A DNA stretch of 64,000 bases from Sepiola atlantica (taxonomy: Eukaryota > Mollusca > Cephalopoda > Sepiida > Sepiolidae): assembly GCA_963556195.1 (NCBI GenBank), contig OY744532.1, forward strand, positions 81,564,734 through 81,628,733. The letters run 5' to 3'. Below are positions 1 through 13,210 of the stretch, piece after piece (positions within the stretch are counted from its first letter, which is position 1; the number at the start of each line of letters is the position of its first letter). The notes beneath the pieces are model-generated. The model saw nothing but the letters and a program-made list of their open reading frames with translations, had not been told where the DNA came from and did not search any database. The position numbers and the translations under genes are program-made.

Positions 1-993
1 ATAAAAAATAATGACGGGGAAGTAGCAAGTTGATCCATCATTCGTTTTCACACACCTCACATAAGTTCTCTGTGTTATGCCCTTTCCTCGTATCTCGTTT
101 CCCCTTTGCCTATCTCTTTCTCTTTTTCTATATTTATCGCAGGCCAAGGATTTGAAATTAATAGTTAAAGAAAAATTAAATATACATGCATCACCGCTCG
201 CTGATACTTATACATTTATATCCCACTGTGAATCTTAATTGAAACCTATTTTTACGTCTATGTCACAAAATGATATGAGTTTTACTGGGAGCTCCGCGGA
301 CCGGATTGCAATAATAAAGCATAGCAGGGTGGCAAGCCGGACGGTAAGCCTTCACGGGCAAGATGGGACGCGCGGGCCGGAGGTTGCCCGCCCCTGCCCT
401 ACTCCGTTCGATCTAAAAACACATTATTATTACTCCCCTCTATAAGCTAAGTAAACCAAAGAGAAGATAGCACATTATATGCCCACTAAGAATTAAGCCC
501 CTCCACAGCCGACCTATTAATTCACAAAGAACAACTCACGTAAATACTGGGTTCAGAATTATAAAACCAGCATACCATCGATCACTAAACATCATTCATA
601 ATGCCGCGGAACGCTTTAAAATTTTCAGAACTTTGACTTAAGTAAAAAAAAAATATACATTACACGTATATACTTACATATTTTTTTCGAAACCTCATTC
701 ATAGAATTAAAAAGAAAACTATTCCGTTTAAGACACGCAAAAATTGTTGACGTTAACACCAGCCAGCCGTAATGATTAAAAGGAAAGTAGTAGAGAGGTG
801 CGAAGAAAATAAACATCTGACCCCACTCCTCTTGTACCTCTTGCACTCGTAATTATTAACAGGAAAGTAGGAGAGAGAAATATAATATTGCCTAATTAGG
901 TGTGTATATGTCTATATATTGTTATGTACAAGATTAACTCCTAAACTAATTAACTGATTAGTATGCATATTTTAACACACCTACTAGACGTAA
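1..993. other. AT-rich flank, no gene seen
   Basis: No recognisable exon, RNA gene or repeat family. A short GC-rich patch near 290-410 gives a 68-codon open frame without recognisable motifs, and I do not call it a gene. The last four bases (990-993, gtaa) are the left target-site duplication of the LTR element that follows. Confidence 0.5.
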
Positions 994-1795
994 TGTTACA
1001 GTACTGTAGGGCCCATTATGCAAGGCACAGTAGGTTAACTAGTATCAAATAGCTAATTTTGTTATTGAAAAATAGGTTTTGTTTCTGGACTCGGAAGTGA
1101 GTTCAGAGAAGTGTTTGATCCAAGAATAGTCATAATAAATTTAGACACTTGACGTGACCTTTGAGTCAGAGATCAGAGTGAGTCGTTTTTGTCCCCATCT
1201 CGTGCGTGGGAATGATTATTACGTCACCACAGAGAACAAGAACTTAGCTTTTTAGAATCAGTCTGAGCTTAGAGGCGATACCGTTCAGACCGGGTGCGAG
1301 CATGTAGCCGGCAAACTGGTAAGGCCCCGTTCTGGGAGGGCAGAAGATATCCCAAAAGGAAAGAAGATAGCCGAAGTATGAGAGAGTCGAAGCCGGAATC
1401 CCCCTGACAGCAAACGAACCAAGAGATAAGAAGATTGTGTGAGAATAAAGAAACTTGTGTGAAATTTCCCTTCAAGAAAATTCGTGTTTCGTGTGTTCAT
1501 TCTGTCTAAGACAGACATCTTCCTTCGATCAAGACGACACAGTCAGCGAAGACTAGACGAATCACAGGCCAAGGAAGAGAACAGAAGATAAGGTAAACTT
1601 TGAGATTTATTTGAGAACTTTTTAGAGACTTTAAGATACGTATAAATGAACAGAGGCCGTAATTGAAAAAGGCTTGAGATGCCGTGAACAGATTCGTGGT
1701 TTTAAAAAGGCCTGAAGGGCCGTAAATTGATACGTGAAGATTTAAGACTGTGGTTACAAAATGATATGAGTAGACATGTAGCGTGTATCGTAACA
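994..1795 (+). repeat. 5' LTR
   Basis: 802 bp direct repeat, matching 4576-5391 with roughly ten substitutions and one indel of about 14-16 bases near the 3' end. It starts TGTTACAG and ends CGTAACA. It contains gtgagaataaagaaac near 1440-1455, a possible AATAAA polyadenylation signal. The - strand open frames inside it (about 1269-1518) recur in the other LTR only because the DNA is duplicated. Confidence 0.92.
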
Positions 1796-2625
1796 AATGG
1801 GTTATTTGGTAGCCGTGACCTGCCGTTTCCAACATGAAACGGTTCGATATCGATCTGGTGCTGTCATGAAGTACGAACACATCGTGTGGTCCCAATTAAT
1901 AGAAAAAGGAAGAAAAAAAAAGGAGCGAGACACGGAGGAGAAAATTGTTGAGATACACAAAAGAGAGACACATCTAGTTAATTATTAAGAGACACAGAAA
2001 AAAAGAAAAGAAAAAAGAAAAGAAAAAAAGACACATTTTGTTAAAAAAAAGAAAAGAAAGAAGAACGCACACACAATTATTAGATTACGCAGAAAGAGAA
2101 AAAGACACATTTTTTTAATTGTTAAGATTCACAAAAAAAAAAAAAAAAGAAAGACACATTTTGTTAAAAAAAGAAAAAAAGAACGCACGCACACACACAC
2201 ACGCGCAAAAACAATTGTTAAGACTTTGTAGGAAAAGAACATTCTAGTTAGAAAAAAAAAGGACGATTTGCCGTAATTATGTTTTTTTTGTGTTGTGTTT
2301 TAAGATTTGTTGCTGTAATTTTTTTTTCTGGTTTGTGTTGGTGGGGGACAAAGGTGAAAGCAATAACGGGCGAAAAAAACGAAAAAAAAAACGAGGGAAG
2401 TATGTAATCAAAAGAGAGAGAAAGAGAGGAAGAATTGAAATGTTAAAAAGGGTGCATGTGCTGAAATGACATGTGCACGCGAGGACAGAATATGCGTATT
2501 TAGAAAAAAGAAAGAAAGAATGTATTAGAAAGAGAGAGACAGAGACAAAAAGAGTATAGAAAGAAAGGGATTGATATGCCACTCTGTGGCCGAAATCTTT
2601 TGTTTTTAGAATGTATATGCGTCTT

Positions 2626-2656
<31 letters not shown>

Positions 2657-4575
2657 AGAATTGAAATGTTAAAAGAGATTGTTTAAAAAAAATGTGCGCG
2701 CGAGGTCAGAATATGCTTGTTAGAAAGGAAGGGAGAAGCGAGAGCGCATAGACAGAGAAGAGAGAGAGAGAGAAAGAAAGCGCCCGTGGGTTTTGAAAAC
2801 TGCTAAAAAGTGTTGCAGGAAAATAACGACGACAGCGGCGGGTGATCTGATGGTGTCCGGGTTGGAGTTTGACGACATGTCAATACGTTATGGTGTCGGG
2901 CGCTGTTCTCTTTTCCCTTTATCTTTTGAATTATGTTGTATTGTATTGTGGAGATATGTTCTCCATTGGTTCTGTCGGTTTTGGTTTGATTTTTTTGTTG
3001 TTGTTGGGTGGAATGAATTTTTTTTTGTATTCTTGTATTGATGTATTTGTTACATGGAGGATTCCGGGTTCCTAATGCTTGAGTGAATGATATTTTACTA
3101 TTTAGAGGATGGAGAAATTTAAAAATGTAATTAAAAAAAAAACAGTTCTTAAATTGAATGTTACGTGGGTCAGCAAAGTGTTAGGGTTAAAGTGATCTTG
3201 TATTTGAGTTGTTTGGGGGGCACTGATAGCAGGTTTGGGTCGGATCGCGGAAACCCTTGGACAGGGTTGATTTTATCGGGAAGAATCCCCGTGTGCAGAG
3301 TATGTACAGGCTTGGAAAGTCAATGAGGGATTCCCGGCGTTTGCTCGTATGCTCTCTTTTATAGAGTACCCATGGGTTAGTGGCGAGGCTTGTGGTAAAG
3401 CCTGCATTCGTTAAAATTGCGAACGGGAGAATGACGGTGATATGGTCATTCTGTGGGACCACGAGAAAAGGACGGTGGTCAGTTATGGAAATTGTTGTTT
3501 TTGTGACCCAGGTGTGCCCAACTGCGCCGATAGAGTGTGTGAAAGTTGTGTAAAATGTTAAGCTTTGAAATTGTGGTCCCATTTTTTTTTGTGGATTTTG
3601 GATGTTTGCCAACGAGTGTGCTGCGAAAATACCCCACCCCCTTACCGCATAGATAGGGACACGGGAAGAGAACACATGAAATTGGTGTCTGCTCAACACC
3701 AGTGGGGATGGAGTTAAGCTGGGGTGTGGTGTGACTCGCGTGCGCGCGTCGGGGCGGATAGATCCATGGGGATCGATTTTTAAAAAAAAGGAGGTACCGG
3801 GTGTTAATTGGATTTAATTATAACATTATAGGTTGGGCCTAGTTTGTGGTCATTCGGCGTGTTCCGGGAGCATGATGATTCGATGTGACATTTCGCTCAA
3901 TACCGTATCGACTAGATAGATACATGGGATGGGGTCTTCCACGTTTAATGAAAAGGGCTGGGAGCTAGGGACATGGGTGATTGTTCGCGGACGTTTGCGC
4001 CGGGGCACTGGGATGTTCGAAGTATATGGTCCAGATTAGACAGTGGTAGGAAAACGGTACCTCTTGTAATTTTGAGAGGCTGACCATTAGAGAATAGGTT
4101 AATGAAAGGGTTTTTTCTGTTTTTTGTTTCCCTATTTCGCGAGAATAAAACGCGCAGTTAGTTTTAATCGGTTGTGTGCCGACCGTTTGTTGAAGTTATC
4201 TAAGAAAGTGATGGTGGCCCGAAAGTGTAACATACCGGGAATTTTTGGGAAGTGGTCGAGCACGGAGAACGTGTGTGAGCAAGAGCGAATTTATGTGGTA
4301 GATTTTGCAGGAGATATAGGCGAGAAACGCCTGATGTTGATCTATGACAGGGGATGGCTTTATTTAGCCGGTAACGACCGTAGGGAGCAAACTCTCCCAC
4401 ATCCCGGAAACATTGTCATGTGGTGCCGAAGGAAATTCCGGCAGTGGTGAAATGATGGTAACCCCAGGAGTGCCCAGGCTCGGATTTTTACCAGTCCCAG
4501 GGAGGGGTTGGTTTTTAAAAAAAAAGAGAAAATCTTGAGATTTTTTGTTTTTTTTGTTTATAGGGAAGGAAGGAG
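1796..4575 (+). other. Internal region of the LTR element, no recognisable coding domain
   Basis: The first part (about 1890-2790) is extremely purine-rich on the + strand, with A-rich and GA-rich tracts including a (GA)n run at 2630-2655. The second part (2790-4560) has more balanced composition. It contains an open frame of 108 codons on + (4124-4450) and one of 170 codons on - (3187-3699), neither with a motif I recognise. If the element once encoded gag or pol, those regions are lost or too diverged to see by eye. Confidence 0.6.
4562..4575 (+). other. Polypurine tract of the LTR element
   Basis: agggaaggaaggag immediately precedes the TG of the 3' LTR. In LTR retrotransposons this tract primes plus-strand DNA synthesis, and its position fixes the element's orientation as +. 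Confidence 0.8.
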
Positions 4576-5391
4576 TGTTACAGTACTGTAGGGCCCATTA
4601 TGCAAGGCAAAGTAGGTTAACTAGTATCAAATAGCTAATTTTGTTATTGAAAAATAGGTTTTGTTTCTGGACTCGGAAGTGAGTTCAGAGAAGTGTTTGA
4701 TCCAAGAATAGTCATAATAAATTTAGACACTTGACGTGACCTTTGAGTCAGAGATCAGAGTGAGTCATTTTTGTCCCCATCTCGTGCGTGGGAATGATGA
4801 TTACGTCACCACAGAGAACAAGAACTTAGCTTTTTAGAATCAGTCTGAGCTTAGAGGCGATACCGTTCAGACCGGGTGCGAGCATGTAGCCGGCAAACTG
4901 GTAAGGCCCCGTTCTGGGAGGGCAGAAGATATCCCAAAAGGAAAGAAGATAGCCGAAGTATGAGAGAGTCGAAGCCGGAATCCCCCTGACAGCAAACGAA
5001 CCAAGAGATAAGAAGATTGTGTGAGAATAAAGAAACTTGTGTGAAATTTCCCTTCAAGAAAATTCGTGTTTCGTGTGTTCATTCTGTCTAAGACAGACAT
5101 CTTCCTTCGATCAAGACGAAACAGCCAGCGAAGACTAGACGAATCACAGGCCAAGGAAGAGAACAGAAGATGAGGTAAACTTTGAGATTTATTTGAGAAC
5201 TTTTTAGAGACTTTAAGATACGTATAAATGAACAGAGGCCGTAATTGAAAAAGGCTTGAGATGCCGTGAACAGATTCGTGGTTTTAAAAAGGCCTGAAGG
5301 GCCGTAAATTGATACGTGAAGATTTAAGAATGTGGTTACGAAACGTATAGAGTAAAATGAGATGAGTAGACATGTAACGTGTATCGTTACA
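4576..5391 (+). repeat. 3' LTR
   Basis: 816 bp copy of 994-1795. It differs by about ten point changes and carries an extra stretch (cgtatagagtaaaa) near 5344-5357. It is followed by gtaa, matching the bases before the 5' LTR. Low divergence between the two LTRs suggests a fairly recent insertion. Confidence 0.92.
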
Positions 5392-5395
5392 GTAA

Positions 5396-6860
5396 GTGGT
5401 CCAAATGTGGCTCTTCGTAGTTGAGTTTTCTTTTATCTGAAGGAGGCAAAGAGGGGAAGGAACCCCTTATGGGCATTCAGATATCTTCGATATTTTGTAG
5501 AAATGTTTAAAATAGCTATTAGACACTACTTCATGAATATATTCCACATTTCAGTTTCGTAGGGGAATTTTAAAAGGTATTAGCGGCTCTATAGGCAAAA
5601 TCTGCAATTCGAATAGTTTAATATCTGGAATTTGCATTAAATGTTATCGACACCAATTAAGCAAGCTTCCCTTAATTTCAAATTCTTCTGAAGTCAATAC
5701 ATAGATTTTGGTCACACTTGGAATAATGATTCTTCACATATCATTAAACCGAAAATGATGTTTAAACCTGGCATACATTTCATACATTTCGCCGTTTTCA
5801 TTTTACATTCGATAAAGTACGTCTATCTTAAATTCTATTCTATACTCAAAATGATTTACAATAAAAACTTACCGAACACAATAAAATAAGGGCAATTAGA
5901 GAGAAAATCTTTAACACTTCGGCAATTCATATCATTGTATATAACGCTTTTTATTTTTGTTACGCTCCAACAATTTTTTGTGAAGACACAACAAATCCGT
6001 AAACATAGTCGCAATTGCTATTAGTATATATAATACTTCTTTTTTTTTCTTTAACGATCTCTCACATTTTAACTATAACATTTCTTTCCTCGCCACGATG
6101 GCAAAGAAAAAAATACGGTCTATGAAACAGAAATCCTCATACACTGTGGTAATTTCTATTATTGTGTATAAAGGTTCTTAAATCTTACTTTGTCCGATTT
6201 ATGAATTTAGAACTATCCCATTTACTTGACTCCCCACGGACGCATACTTAGACACAATGTAAGTTTCTGATGTGGCTAAAGTCAACCCATATTTTTTTTA
6301 TTTTCTTAAGTAAAAACAAAAGTAAAATTGCCGCAGTCTAGAAGGATTAGTTCATGACCGATGAGAGAATGTATAACAGATCGAACAAATATCCCGGCCC
6401 GCCAAAAGTACCCTTTTCCATAATCGAAGTATTCTTTTACACTGTGTCAATTTCTATCTTTTTCCACTCCGAAGTGATCCTATTCGTGGGTACACCTATT
6501 TTCCACAATTACAAAACGGATGATTTTTTCTAAACATTAAAATTATCAGATGTCAATATTTTGTGTTCTGTCGGCTGTTTACACATTCTAATTGATTATT
6601 TTATATTTTTAGTAAAAGTTAGTTGGACATAATATAACACGTTTATTTATTTTGTCTGAATGTGTTTATTTATATTTATTTGCTTCCTTATTTGTGTATT
6701 ATTAATTAATCAATAATTATTGCAAGTATTTATCATTATATAAGTGTATGCATATGTAATATATGAATATAAGTAAAAAAAGAAAGAGTATAATATTCAT
6801 AGTATCTTCAATTGTGTGTGTAGGTATTTATTTATGTATTTATTGATACGTATATATATA
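5396..6860. other. AT-rich intergenic DNA, nothing recognised
   Basis: No exon-like frame, tandem repeat or known repeat family is visible in this stretch beyond short homopolymers and AT-rich words. Confidence 0.5.
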
Positions 6861-7118
6861 GTGTGTATTTGGCAGCATTTTCTCATTTATTCAAACACTG
6901 TTAAAAATTAAATGAATTCGTCTTTTTAATTAAACTTTTTTTCATTTTTGCACAAATTGGCATGCCCTTTTTCGTATTGAAATAAAAAATAAAAACTGTC
7001 CATAGGTCAAACAAGTTTCACAAACATTTTTGATTCTTCGTCGAATCATCCTAAAAAAAACGGGTGAAGAAAGAAGAGAATGTTTAAAAGGCAGCGGGGA
7101 AACGTGCAGTGAACGTTT
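6861..7118 (+). repeat. Direct repeat, copy 1
   Basis: About 258 bp beginning gtgtgtatttggcagcat. It is repeated at 7559-7816 with scattered substitutions and short indels in A/T runs. The two copies start about 698 bp apart. The family is not recognised. A short piece of the same start (tgtgtatttaggcagcattt) reappears at 31856-31877, so it is a dispersed repeat. Confidence 0.8.
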
Positions 7119-7558
7119 AGTCCAGGCAATATAGCACATTTTAGGGCCCAACTTGGAACAAATTGCAACAGAATTTTTTTCACCACCAGGCATTCCCATG
7201 AGGTGTCTAGAACATGATACTAAAAGTCCTAAGAAATCAACGTTGAGGAAATATGTCTAATTTGCATAAATCCAAGATGGCCGCCAATTTTCGATAATTT
7301 GCCATATCTCCGCATTTAGATGTCATAATTGAGTGATTTGAAGTGCTAAAATGGAGTTTTTGAACACAAGGATTTACGTGGAGTAGGTTACATTTTTATT
7401 AGATAAAGAATTTATAGCCAAAAATCCAATATGCTGGAAAGAATGTCTATTTTCAGAATGTATTTGCTCAACATTTTATTTTTTTCGGTACATTTTTTAA
7501 CCTAGGGCCTACTGAAATATAGGAAAACACAATTGTAGCCATAGATAAGTTTGTTATT
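7119..7558. other. Spacer between direct repeats
   Basis: AT-rich spacer of about 440 bp with a short GC-richer word near 7270 (ccaagatggccgccaa). No coding signal is visible. It could be the unique core of an element for which 6861-7118 and 7559-7816 are the flanks, but the repeat ends lack the TG...CA pattern of LTRs. Confidence 0.35.
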
Positions 7559-7816
7559 AGTGTGTATTTGGCAGCATTTTCTCATTTATTCAAACATTGT
7601 TAAAAATTAAATGAATTCGTCTTTTTAATTAAACTTTTTTTCATTTTTGCACATATTGGGATGCCCTTTTTTGTATGGAAATAAAAAAATAAACACTGTC
7701 CATAGGTCTAACAGGTTTCACAAACATTTTTGATTCTTCGTCGGATCATCCTGAAAAACGGGTGAATAAAGAAGAGAATGTTTAAAAGGCAGCGGAGAAA
7801 CCTGCAGTGAAAGTTT
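7559..7816 (+). repeat. Direct repeat, copy 2
   Basis: Second copy of the 6861-7118 repeat, in the same orientation and roughly 90 percent identical by eye. It ends near gcagtgaaagttt, after which the two loci diverge. Confidence 0.8.
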
Positions 7817-7903
7817 TCGCATTGTTCCAAAACTCGTTTACGATTCAAATTCAGAAACGCTGAATGGCGTCAGATAACAAAATCGCAATACGTTAAGCAT
7901 TTG

Positions 7904-7909
7904 AATATA

Positions 7910-7955
<46 letters not shown>

Positions 7956-7989
7956 ATAATATAATATAATATAAATATATATATATATA

Positions 7990-8020
<31 letters not shown>

Positions 8021-8027
8021 ATATGTA

Positions 8028-8059
<32 letters not shown>

Positions 8060-8060
8060 A
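7904..8060. repeat. (TA)n microsatellite, interrupted
   Basis: About 155 bp of TA dinucleotides, broken by tgta, caata and ataata interruptions. Confidence 0.95.
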
Positions 8061-8289
8061 ATTATTCATTGGATATACTGTTAATCTAATAATCTATTCG
8101 TAGTGAATTATGGAATTATATTAAATAGCAACAACTATGTAATGTATTTTAATTACAATTTTAATAAAGATTATAGACAGGAGATAATAGAAGTAGTATT
8201 GTAATTTTCTGTTCGTTAGCATACACAGCAAATCTACAAAAGTGTTCAGCTTGCAGAATAGATCTTTCAATTCTAGTATTATGTTATGC

Positions 8290-8341
8290 ATATGTATATA
8301 CACATGTAAATATATATATATATATATACATACATATATAT

Positions 8342-8411
<70 letters not shown>
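8290..8411. repeat. (TA)n microsatellite at the PLE 5' boundary
   Basis: TA tract that ends exactly where recognisable Penelope-like reverse transcriptase sequence begins. It marks the 5' truncation point of that element. Confidence 0.95.
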
Positions 8412-8415
<4 letters not shown>

Positions 8416-9376
8416 AAGGAAGGATCGGAGTAATCCGACTTAATGGGAAATCCAGCCCTTTCAAATTTAGACTAAACCCTAACATCGTATACTACAGATA
8501 CATTGATGATATTCTAATTTTCCGCCCCGTAAATATACCAATCAATAACCTAAACTACGAACTGAACACAGTAGAACCCCCATACAATTCACACATGAAT
8601 CTGAGATAGACAGATCGATACCATTCCTAGACACTCTTATAATAACATCCAACAAAAAACTAGCATTCACCGCAAAAACATTTACAAAAACGACTACATA
8701 TACTTCTACTCTCACCACAATAGCAAGATAAACACATGTATGATCATAGGCTTCTTCCTACGCGCTCTTCGAATCTGCAGTATTTAATAGGTGAAGAAAT
8801 GAAACACATGATTAATTCCTTAAAAACACTGCAATACTCTACACATTTTATACTAAATTCCAAGAAAAAAGCCTTTAAAATATCCTCCAAAAACAACACA
8901 CAAAAAATACAACACCAAACACCTCTCTCATAGATATACACCTTCTCTTACACACGCATTCCAATACCACATCCATCTGCAACACACTTTACAAACTGTC
9001 ATTACAAACCCCATCACAAACCATAAAACAAACCATAAAACAAACATTAAACACAGCAAAACATTTCCAAAAATAAGCACACCCCATGCCGGCTTATATA
9101 ATGTCCTAGTAACAACTGCCATCAAATTTATATGGGATAAACACAACGTAAATTGAAAAAAGATTGAGCGAACAGAAAAGCGGCATGAAAAACAATAACT
9201 CTCTCAGTTCACTTTTCACCGAATTATTAGAGCACGATCATGTTATCAAATTTGAACTGGCGAAAATTACCAAACTCTCTTATAACAAAACTCGGCGAAG
9301 ACTACTGAAAACTGCACTAATCACAGCCCCCAACACAATCAGACAACGAAATTGCTTATACAATCTACTTCCTTAA
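8412..9376 (+). pseudogene. Broken PLE reverse transcriptase / GIY-YIG endonuclease
   Basis: Reading across frames, the RT catalytic motif YRYIDDILIF is encoded near 8493-8522 (YIDD codons 8499-8510). Then come IPFLDTLI (near 8615-8640), a YFYSHH...GFFLRALRICS stretch (8697-8780) and a helical segment, GEEMKHMINSLKTLQYS (about 8791-8840), that matches the order of Penelope RT thumb motifs. The GIY-YIG remnant reads GLYN near 9090, then YMG-stop-TQRKLKKRLSEQ (about 9129-9175), and a C-terminal tail closes at 9376. At least two frameshifts (one near 8580-8590) and an in-frame stop inside the YIG motif show it is dead. The N-terminal half of the RT is missing. Confidence 0.85.
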
Positions 9377-10139
9377 TATGAGAAGGTATCCTGACCGAAC
9401 AAAAACTGAACCTAGATCATGGCTAACCTTTCTTCTCTTCGTTCTAAATTTTACTTATGTACAAGTCCCCGCATACACACTCACGCACACAAACTCGTCC
9501 TTACATACATTTTCATTCACCACGAATCTAAAGCACTTAACCACAAATAACAGCTTTACCAATGAACACAATCTAGGCATCCTCACACAAATTTAGATAT
9601 ATTAAACCCCTTTTGCCCTCAACACGGCCTGCACAAACCTACATTTCACCTATTTCCCGCCAAAATAAATATCACTTTTCTCCTTCTCTTTCTTTTTTCT
9701 CCTCCTCATTGTCATATTCACAGCACATTTCAACACTTTCCTTCTTACTCACTTATATTCACACATTCCTGACATAGCAGGCTGGTCAATACTCCTACCC
9801 TCCTTAAAACTTCACACCTATCCACAACAAAATCTCCCCTCTACACCCCTCACCCGCTCACTCTTTCGACTACTCCTTTCACACTTTTACCCAGAACCCC
9901 GCCTACTTTAAAATTATCTTCATTTCTTCAAATATTTTTCTAAAATTATGATACTACCCACATACCAAAGACACAGAGTTTTCCCCCTTCCCTCCTCTTC
10001 CCCCAACCCCTAAAAATCCATGCTACACCTCACCCCCACTAAAACCTCAGTAACCCCTCCCCTCTCTCTCACCCTGAGACAAATTAACTAACACTCCCAC
10101 CCCTCCTCTTTTTCAATCACAGCCATCCACATTCATTTC
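9377..10139 (+). other. PLE 3' untranslated region
   Basis: C- and A-rich non-coding DNA between the endonuclease stop and the conserved 3' block. The 72-codon open frame at 9378-9596 has no recognisable motif. It has the composition of the surrounding PLE tail, and I do not treat it as a gene. Confidence 0.6.
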
Positions 10140-11020
<881 letters not shown>

Positions 11021-12222
11021 AGGGCTACCCGTAGCAGAAATTAAAGAGTGCGTGTAGATTTTTATATAAAAACGTTTACATAAGAATGCACTTATATAGG
11101 TTATCTATATCCTCCAACTTTTTTTGAACAAACTTATATTGTGTTTTTAAACGTGAGTTATTGCTCTTCCTTAGCTATCTTCTAAGAAATAAATTTCATT
11201 AAGAACTATAAATTGTTTTATATACTTGAGGTATAATTTGCCGGAGAACGCCGAACCCTTTTTTTATATAAACTATTATAAAATGTACATCTACATGTAT
11301 TTGTATACGTACATAGTGGCGGGTAGTGGCGGCTAGTGGCGGACCTTCGCATAGTTTATTATCCCTCTCCTCCATGTAAAAATAATTGACGCTAAGAAAC
11401 GTAAAATAAAATCAAAAGTTATCTCAAAGTATTACGTCATTCAAGCAAAATATGACTCAGCATTTTCTAATTACTATGAAATAGAATGTAAAATAACTGA
11501 AAACGACCCCCTGATAAAATCTGCCCCATAGATCCCTAAGGGGTGGGTCTAAAGATTCAGCAATACGCCCGATATTTTACTCTGTGAATTTTACATAAGA
11601 ATACACTTTTATAGGGTCTATATTTTCTAACCTTTTTTAAACAAACCTAAATTGTGTTTTAAACGTGAGTCATCGTTCTTCCTTAGCTATCCTCTAACAA
11701 ATAAATTTCATTAAAAACAATGAATTGTTTTATGTGCTTGAGGTATAATTTGCCGCACCACACCGAATACTTTTCTTATATAAGATATCATAAAATGTGT
11801 ATGTACATGTATTTGTGTACGTACAGAGTGGCGGGTAGTGGCGGCTAGTGGTGGACCTTCGCATAGTTTCTTACCCCCCCTCCTCCATATAAAAGAATTG
11901 ACGCTAAGAAACGTTAAATAAAATTAAATGTTATCTCAAAGTATTACGTAATTAAAACAACATATGACTCAGCATTTTCTAATTACTATAAAATAGAATG
12001 AAATAATAATGAAAACGACCCCTCTCGATCAAATCTGCCCCTAGATCCCTAAGGGGTGGAGTTGGAGATTCGTCAATCTGCCCCTCAATTTACTCTGTGA
12101 ATTTTACATCAGAATACACTTTTAGATTTTATATATATTCTCTAACTTTTTTCTATAAGTAAACCACACACAAACAAACAAACACACAAACATACAGACA
12201 TTCAGTTTCATATAGAAGACTA
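11021..12222 (+). mobile_element. Minisatellite-type element, copy E1
   Basis: First of three head-to-tail non-coding elements. It opens with ctagcagggctaccc and holds two consecutive ~515 bp units. The landmark tacataagaat(g/a)cact occurs near 11079 and 11590 and again near 12107. It closes with a CA-rich stretch and acatacagacattcag...atatagaaga. The next element begins immediately after, at ctagcaaggctaccc. Units share tgtttttaaacgtgagttat, gtggcgg(g/c)tagtggcgg and gatccctaaggggtggg. No coding capacity is evident. The plan (fixed ends plus internal tandem repeats) resembles molluscan pearl-type or Helentron-derived non-autonomous elements, but I cannot confirm that kinship. Confidence 0.65.
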
Positions 12223-12356
12223 GCAAGGCTACCCTGCGTTGCGCGGGGCGATAAAACATACAAACATAGACATTCCCCCTTTTTGATAAGCATAATAAAC
12301 AAAAGAGAAATAAATATGTTGAAATAAAAAAAATTGGAAGAAAAAAAAACAAAAAA

Positions 12357-13005
12357 CAAGTACCATGTCTGGGTAATATAATGCACAAGTACCAGTCCTC
12401 GGGTCATATACTGCACGAGTACCATGCCTGGGTCATATACTGAACAAGTACTAGTCCCCGTGTAATATACTGCACAAGAACCATGCCCGGGTCATATACT
12501 GCACAAGTACCATGCCTTGGGTATATACTGGACAAGTGCCATACCCCGGGTTATATACTTCACAAGTAAAATGCCCTGGGTCATATAATGCACAAGTGGT
12601 ATGCCCCGGGTCATATACGGCACACGTGATATGCCCCGGGTCATATACTGCACAAGTATCCTGCCTGGGTCATATACTGCACAAGTACTATGCCCGGGTA
12701 ATATACTGCACAAGTACCATGCCTGATTCATATACTGCACAAGTACCATGCACCGGGTCATGTAATGCACAAGTACCAGTCCCCGGGCCATGTACTGCAC
12801 AAGAAGCATGCCCGGGTAATATACTGCACAAGTATCATGCCTGGGTCATATACTGCACAAGTGCCATGCCCCGATTCATATACTGCACAAGTGCCATGCC
12901 CCGGGTCATATACTGCACAAGTGTCATGCCACGGGTCATGTAATGCACAAGTACCATTCCTGGGTCATATACTGCACAAGTACCATGTCGGGGTCATATA
13001 TATGC
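12357..13005 (+). repeat. Minisatellite, 29-30 bp unit
   Basis: About 22 tandem copies of a unit reading approximately tcatatactgcacaag then taccatgcccggg, with many variants (atgccccggg, accagtcccc). Open frames on both strands (for example 12492-12809 and 12512-12943) are repeat translations, not genes. The same unit recurs at 15592-15822 inside copy E3. Confidence 0.95.
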
Positions 13006-13210
13006 CCCATGGACCCCTAACGGGTAGATTTATAGATTCGTGGATAATCTCATCATCTTACTGTTATTTGTTATATATATCCTCTAACCTTGTTTTAAAA
13101 TCCTAAAGTGTGTTTTTTAAACGTGAGTTATCGTTCTTCCTTAGCTATCCTCTAACAAATAAATTTCATTAAAAACTATGAATTGTTTTATGAACTTGAG
13201 GGATTATTTC

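Larger units (their letters stand above)
994..5391 (+). mobile_element. LTR retrotransposon, apparently non-autonomous
   Basis: Two near-identical ~800 bp direct repeats (994-1795 and 4576-5391) both begin TGTTAC and end in a matching inverse (GTAACA or GTTACA). The 4-base sequence gtaa lies immediately outside both ends (990-993 and 5392-5395), as expected for a target duplication. A purine run (agggaaggaaggag, 4562-4575) directly abuts the 3' LTR and serves as the polypurine tract, which sets the + orientation. The 2.78 kb interior holds no gag, protease, reverse transcriptase, RNase H or integrase motif that I can recognise. It is therefore either a non-autonomous (LARD-like) element or a degenerate one. 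The 4 bp duplication fits Ty3/gypsy-like or BEL-like elements, but the superfamily cannot be set from this copy. I found no confident tRNA primer-binding site after the 5' LTR. Confidence 0.9.

Noticed and set aside
3187..3699. 170-codon - strand open frame inside the LTR element
   Set aside because: Antisense to the element, no recognised domain, and within a single non-conserved interior; not enough to call a gene.
6861..7816. LTR pair of a short element
   Set aside because: The repeat ends lack TG...CA, and I see no polypurine tract or target duplication.
12492..13106. Repetitive open frames on both strands
   Set aside because: Translations of the 29-30 bp minisatellite; no start context and no coding asymmetry between strands.
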